22,659 nt of DNA. Source: 2-01-FULL-49-17 sp035549275 (GTDB taxonomy: Bacteria > Patescibacteriota > Minisyncoccia > 2-02-FULL-40-12 > GWA2-44-9). The notes beneath the pieces were generated by a model. The model was not told the DNA's origin, searched no databases, and saw only the letters and a program-made list of their open reading frames with translations. The stretch lies in NCBI GenBank assembly GCA_035549275.1, contig DASZRH010000041.1, positions 1 to 22,659 of the forward strand, read 5' to 3'. Shown piece after piece: positions 20,581 through 22,659 of this stretch (position 1 is its first letter; each line of letters begins with the position of its first letter). The position numbers were made by a program, and so were the translations under genes.

Positions 20581-22130
20581 GAACGGGGCGCATTCGGAAA
20601 GCGCGGCCGATTTCGCCACGCCCACCACGCCAACAAGGCATATAGCGCGGTCATCGTCAGCCAATGAATCGAAACCGTAACCGAAGCGAATGGCAGGGAT
20701 GCAAACCAAGAAATCACGGCAATCTGAAACTTCGCCACTGCCCAGGCGATCCAGCCCACCAGCTGGCCGAAGGGCACGAACAGCCAGCCTGCCACGCCCG
20801 CCGCAAAACCAAACAACATTACGTACGGCATCAGCGGCAGGACAATGAGATTGGTTGGCAGCGACACGATCGAAAAAGAATGGAACGTATAGGCCAGAAT
20901 CGGCGCCACCGCCAGCTGGGCGGCAACGGCCATGAGAATCGTTTCTTTGAGGCCGCCGGCTTCCGGCACCCGCTGAAGTCTCCGTTCCAAAATCGGATAG
21001 AGATAGATCATGCCCAGTACCGCCAAAAACGAGAGTTGAAATCCGACGTCAAAGCGCGGGGCCAACGGATTGATCAAAACCATCACCGCCGCAGCGCAAA
21101 GAATCGAATTGCGCGGATCATAGAGCCGGCCGTAGCCGTTGGCGGCAAGCAGCAGCAAGCCCATCACCGCTGCGCGGACGACCGACGCCGACGCACCGGT
21201 GAGAATTGTAAATAGAATAATGACAACCGTTGAAATCCAAAATGCATTCCGGCGCTTCGTGAACACCACGGCTACTGCCAAAAGCGATTCGGCAATGACG
21301 GCAATGTTGTAGCCGGAAATGGCGAGGATGTGCGTCGTGCTTGTTTTCTGAAACGCATCCTGGATATTTGCTGGAATATTTTGGCGGCTGCCCAGGAGAA
21401 CGCCGTCAATGTATGACGCTACCGGTTCAGCCAGTGACTGCTGCAGAGCGTGTTCAAAAGAATGCTTCACTTTCAACAGCGGCCGATAGACAGCCGCGGT
21501 AGTCCATTGGTACCACGACAACGCGGCTTGGCCTGCTTCAATCCTTGGCCGCACCATAACCGTCCGTATTGATTTGTTTTTCAGGTACTGAATATAGTCA
21601 AAGTCCGAGCCGGCCGCGTTCTGGGGCAATTTCAAAGCGCCGGTAATAGCCACCTGATCCCCCACTGCATAGCGAGGGTATGCATCGGCTGTAACCAGCA
21701 TGTTTTCATCGGCAACGACTCTGCGGCCCGGGACTTCCACGTCTTTCGCGCGGACAACCAATTCCGCTTCAGAACCGGAAATATCCGGATCAGCGGCGAC
21801 ATATCCGTGAACGGTAACATCAATGCTCTTTCCGCCCGCTTCGCGGGCGAATTCCGTCAGCACGCTTTGCTGTGCGTTTGAAAAACCATATCGAAAGACG
21901 CCGAGGGCCGCGCACAGCAGAGAAACCGCAATCACAAACCCGATGATCCGGGCCCGCTCGGGATCTTTGAGACCAACAAATGTTTTGTGATAGAGACAGA
22001 TTGCAAAGACCAGTATGCCGGCCGCCGTCAATCCGATCATCGCGTACATCGGCTGGGTGATAAAAGAACCGAGAAAGACACCGCCAAGAAATGAAGCCAA
22101 AAAGCATCCGAATATCTGAGACTTGTGCAT
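20577..22130 (-). CDS. comEC: ComEC/Rec2 DNA uptake channel, without the hydrolase domain
   Basis: The inner-membrane channel through which single-stranded DNA enters during natural transformation. Of 517 residues, the first 85 contain two or three membrane helices. Residues about 100-200 form the OB-like DUF4131 region, ending in FDYIQYLKNKSI. The Competence domain follows, with GVLLGSRQ (243-250) and HILAISGYNI (267-276) ahead of some eight membrane helices. The metallo-beta-lactamase domain that is often fused at the C-terminus is a separate gene, overlapping by 4 bases. The ATG at 22130 is preceded by an extended -10 promoter. Confidence 0.93.
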   Translation of the reverse strand: MHKSQIFGCFLASFLGGVFLGSFITQPMYAMIGLTAAGILVFAICLYHKTFVGLKDPERARIIGFVIAVSLLCAALGVFRYGFSNAQQSVLTEFAREAGGKSIDVTVHGYVAADPDISGSEAELVVRAKDVEVPGRRVVADENMLVTADAYPRYAVGDQVAITGALKLPQNAAGSDFDYIQYLKNKSIRTVMVRPRIEAGQAALSWYQWTTAAVYRPLLKVKHSFEHALQQSLAEPVASYIDGVLLGSRQNIPANIQDAFQKTSTTHILAISGYNIAVIAESLLAVAVVFTKRRNAFWISTVVIILFTILTGASASVVRAAVMGLLLLAANGYGRLYDPRNSILCAAAVMVLINPLAPRFDVGFQLSFLAVLGMIYLYPILERRLQRVPEAGGLKETILMAVAAQLAVAPILAYTFHSFSIVSLPTNLIVLPLMPYVMLFGFAAGVAGWLFVPFGQLVGWIAWAVAKFQIAVISWFASLPFASVTVSIHWLTMTALYALLAWWAWRNRPRFPNAPRS

Positions 22131-22179
22131 ACGAAGATTTTAACAGCTAGTCCGGCAAGACTCGCCTACTTTTGTTTTT

Positions 22180-22188
22180 ATTCTATCA
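22180..22188 (-). promoter_or_regulatory. Candidate extended -10 promoter of comEC
   Basis: TGA-TAGAAT on the minus strand (-10 at 22180-22185), directly after the U-tract of the terminator at 22202-22249. No clear -35. The predicted start leaves a leader of about 43 nt. Confidence 0.45.
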
Positions 22189-22249
22189 CAAAAATTAAAA
22201 CATGCCGTACGCAGAGGTGTGAGATATTCTTCACACGTGCATACGGCAT
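22188..22249 (-). terminator. Terminator or attenuator hairpin upstream of comEC
   Basis: A long imperfect inverted repeat: 22202-22209 with 22242-22249 (8 bp), then GCA/TGC and GTGTG/CACAC around a small internal loop. On the minus strand it is followed by G, four T, AA and five T. An alternative 6-bp pairing (22254-22259 with 22237-22242) would tie up its 5' arm. It either ends a short RNA from the promoter at 22332 or attenuates read-through into comEC. Confidence 0.7.
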
Positions 22250-22331
22250 CAGAATGCACTAATATGGCACACCAAGTATCTTTCTTTTTTAAAGCCGCTC
22301 CAAGCCGTAGCCGGAAGCATGTCGCATTCAA

Positions 22332-22337
22332 ATTATA
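22332..22337 (-). promoter_or_regulatory. Candidate -10 box in the gene-free stretch upstream of comEC
   Basis: TATAAT on the minus strand, perfect match, located just after the U-tract of the terminator at 22338-22375. The -35 (TTCCAA at 17 bp) is weak and lies in that terminator stem. The transcript would be about 130 nt to the next terminator. The stretch 22131-22405 holds no recognisable gene apart from these elements and an uncertain 23-codon ORF (22248-22319). Confidence 0.4.
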
Positions 22338-22375
22338 CAAAATAAAATGGCCGGTTGGAACAAGTCCAACCGGCC
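22338..22375 (-). terminator. Intrinsic terminator of the 22406-22659 gene
   Basis: A perfect 11-bp stem (22349-22359 with 22365-22375, 5-nt loop) is followed on the minus strand by ATTTTATTTTG. It starts 31 bases after the stop codon. Confidence 0.88.
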
Positions 22376-22405
22376 CAGTGCCCAAGAGCTGACAGCCCCA
22401 GGGTC

Positions 22406-22659
22406 TTACTTGCGAGACCGCACGAACACGAACTGAGCGTCGAGAAACCACATGTCCTGCGGCCCGAACCAAGGCGCGCTCAGCCACCGCCCGACGCCAT
22501 CGCGCTCGACACGGAAGACGCTCCGGCGGCCGCGCGAATCGGTAACCTCTTCCATTGCCACCCGTAGCCATTCACCGAACGGCTGATCCGGATATGCCAA
22601 ACGGAGAGCCGGTCCGACTTCGCGCGGGCAGATGGCCAGTCCCAGCTCGATCGCCCGAT
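22406..22659 (-). CDS. Unrecognised protein, C-terminal 84 residues (5' end outside window)
   Basis: The frame is open from the window edge to the TAA at 22406, so the true start lies beyond 22659 (the TTG at 22600 is internal). Visible segments: LGLAICPREVGPALRL, then YPDQPFGEWLRVAMEEV, TDSRGRRSVFRVERDG and, at the end, WLSAPWFGPQDMWF with DAQFVFVRSRK. The aromatic-rich beta-prone ending resembles small uncharacterised proteins I associate with Patescibacteria, but this is from memory. No catalytic motif. It is closed by a strong terminator. Confidence 0.7.
   Translation of the reverse strand, partial: RAIELGLAICPREVGPALRLAYPDQPFGEWLRVAMEEVTDSRGRRSVFRVERDGVGRWLSAPWFGPQDMWFLDAQFVFVRSRK

Noticed and set aside
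22140..22571. 143-codon minus-strand frame upstream of comEC
   Set aside because: It crosses two intrinsic terminators and overlaps the 22406-22659 gene in another frame; the Cys/Arg-rich translation looks random.
1..22659. Alternative genetic code with UGA read as Gly
   Set aside because: comEC ends at a UGA placed exactly at the start of the next gene, and no UGA interrupts the conserved genes.
1..22659. CRISPR array, insertion sequence, integrase or prophage remnant
   Set aside because: No regularly spaced direct repeats, no transposase or recombinase motifs; the inverted repeats found are terminators or RNA stems. The tRNA-Pro gene has no integrase or duplicated 3' end beside it.

Overview
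The window reads as a piece of a Patescibacteria (Candidate Phyla Radiation, CPR) chromosome. Reasons: the long ribosomal-protein cluster has no rpmD (uL30) between rpsE and rplO, an absence described as general in CPR; several ribosomal proteins carry zinc ribbons or lineage-specific tails; many of the small genes are orphans; and Shine-Dalgarno motifs are almost absent. UGA is used as a stop (for example at the end of comEC), so the UGA-Gly code of Absconditabacteria/Gracilibacteria is not suggested. Placement below that level is not possible from reading alone.

Layout, mostly on the minus strand (transcription runs from high to low coordinates). 22406-22659 is the 3' end of an unrecognised gene, followed by a terminator and a roughly 200-nt non-coding stretch with a promoter and a second terminator. 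18603-22130 is a tight operon: comEC (membrane channel half), a separate secreted or anchored ComEC-type metallo-beta-lactamase, ndk and a Nudix hydrolase. 18385-18540 holds a structured RNA that looks like 6S RNA. 18259-18329 (plus strand) is tRNA-Pro(GGG), and 17999-18193 (plus) is rpmB (bL28), divergent from a site-2-protease gene (17313-17936).

12638-17221 is the str operon, rpsL-rpsG-fusA-[Phd-like orphan]-tuf, behind a strong sigma70-type promoter. It runs on into rpsJ and, after a 250-nt structured gap, into the S10/spc cluster: rplC-rplD-rplW-rplB-rpsS-rplV-rpsC-rplP-rpmC-rpsQ-rplN-rplX-rplE-rpsN-rpsH-rplF-rplR-rpsE-rplO-secY (1982-12012). Genes are separated by a few bases or overlap, so translation is probably coupled. 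Between secY and adk (1-413, partial) sit three unrecognised genes, each with its own apparent promoter and its own intrinsic terminator.

Most of the window is housekeeping: translation, protein export and nucleotide metabolism. The least explained parts are the leader between rpsJ and rplC (terminator-like hairpin just before the rplC start plus an upstream segment able to pair with it), the leader-like region upstream of comEC, the 6S-like RNA, the Phd-like orphan inside the str operon, and the three monocistronic orphans between secY and adk. I did not find a CRISPR array, insertion sequence, integrase or phage gene.
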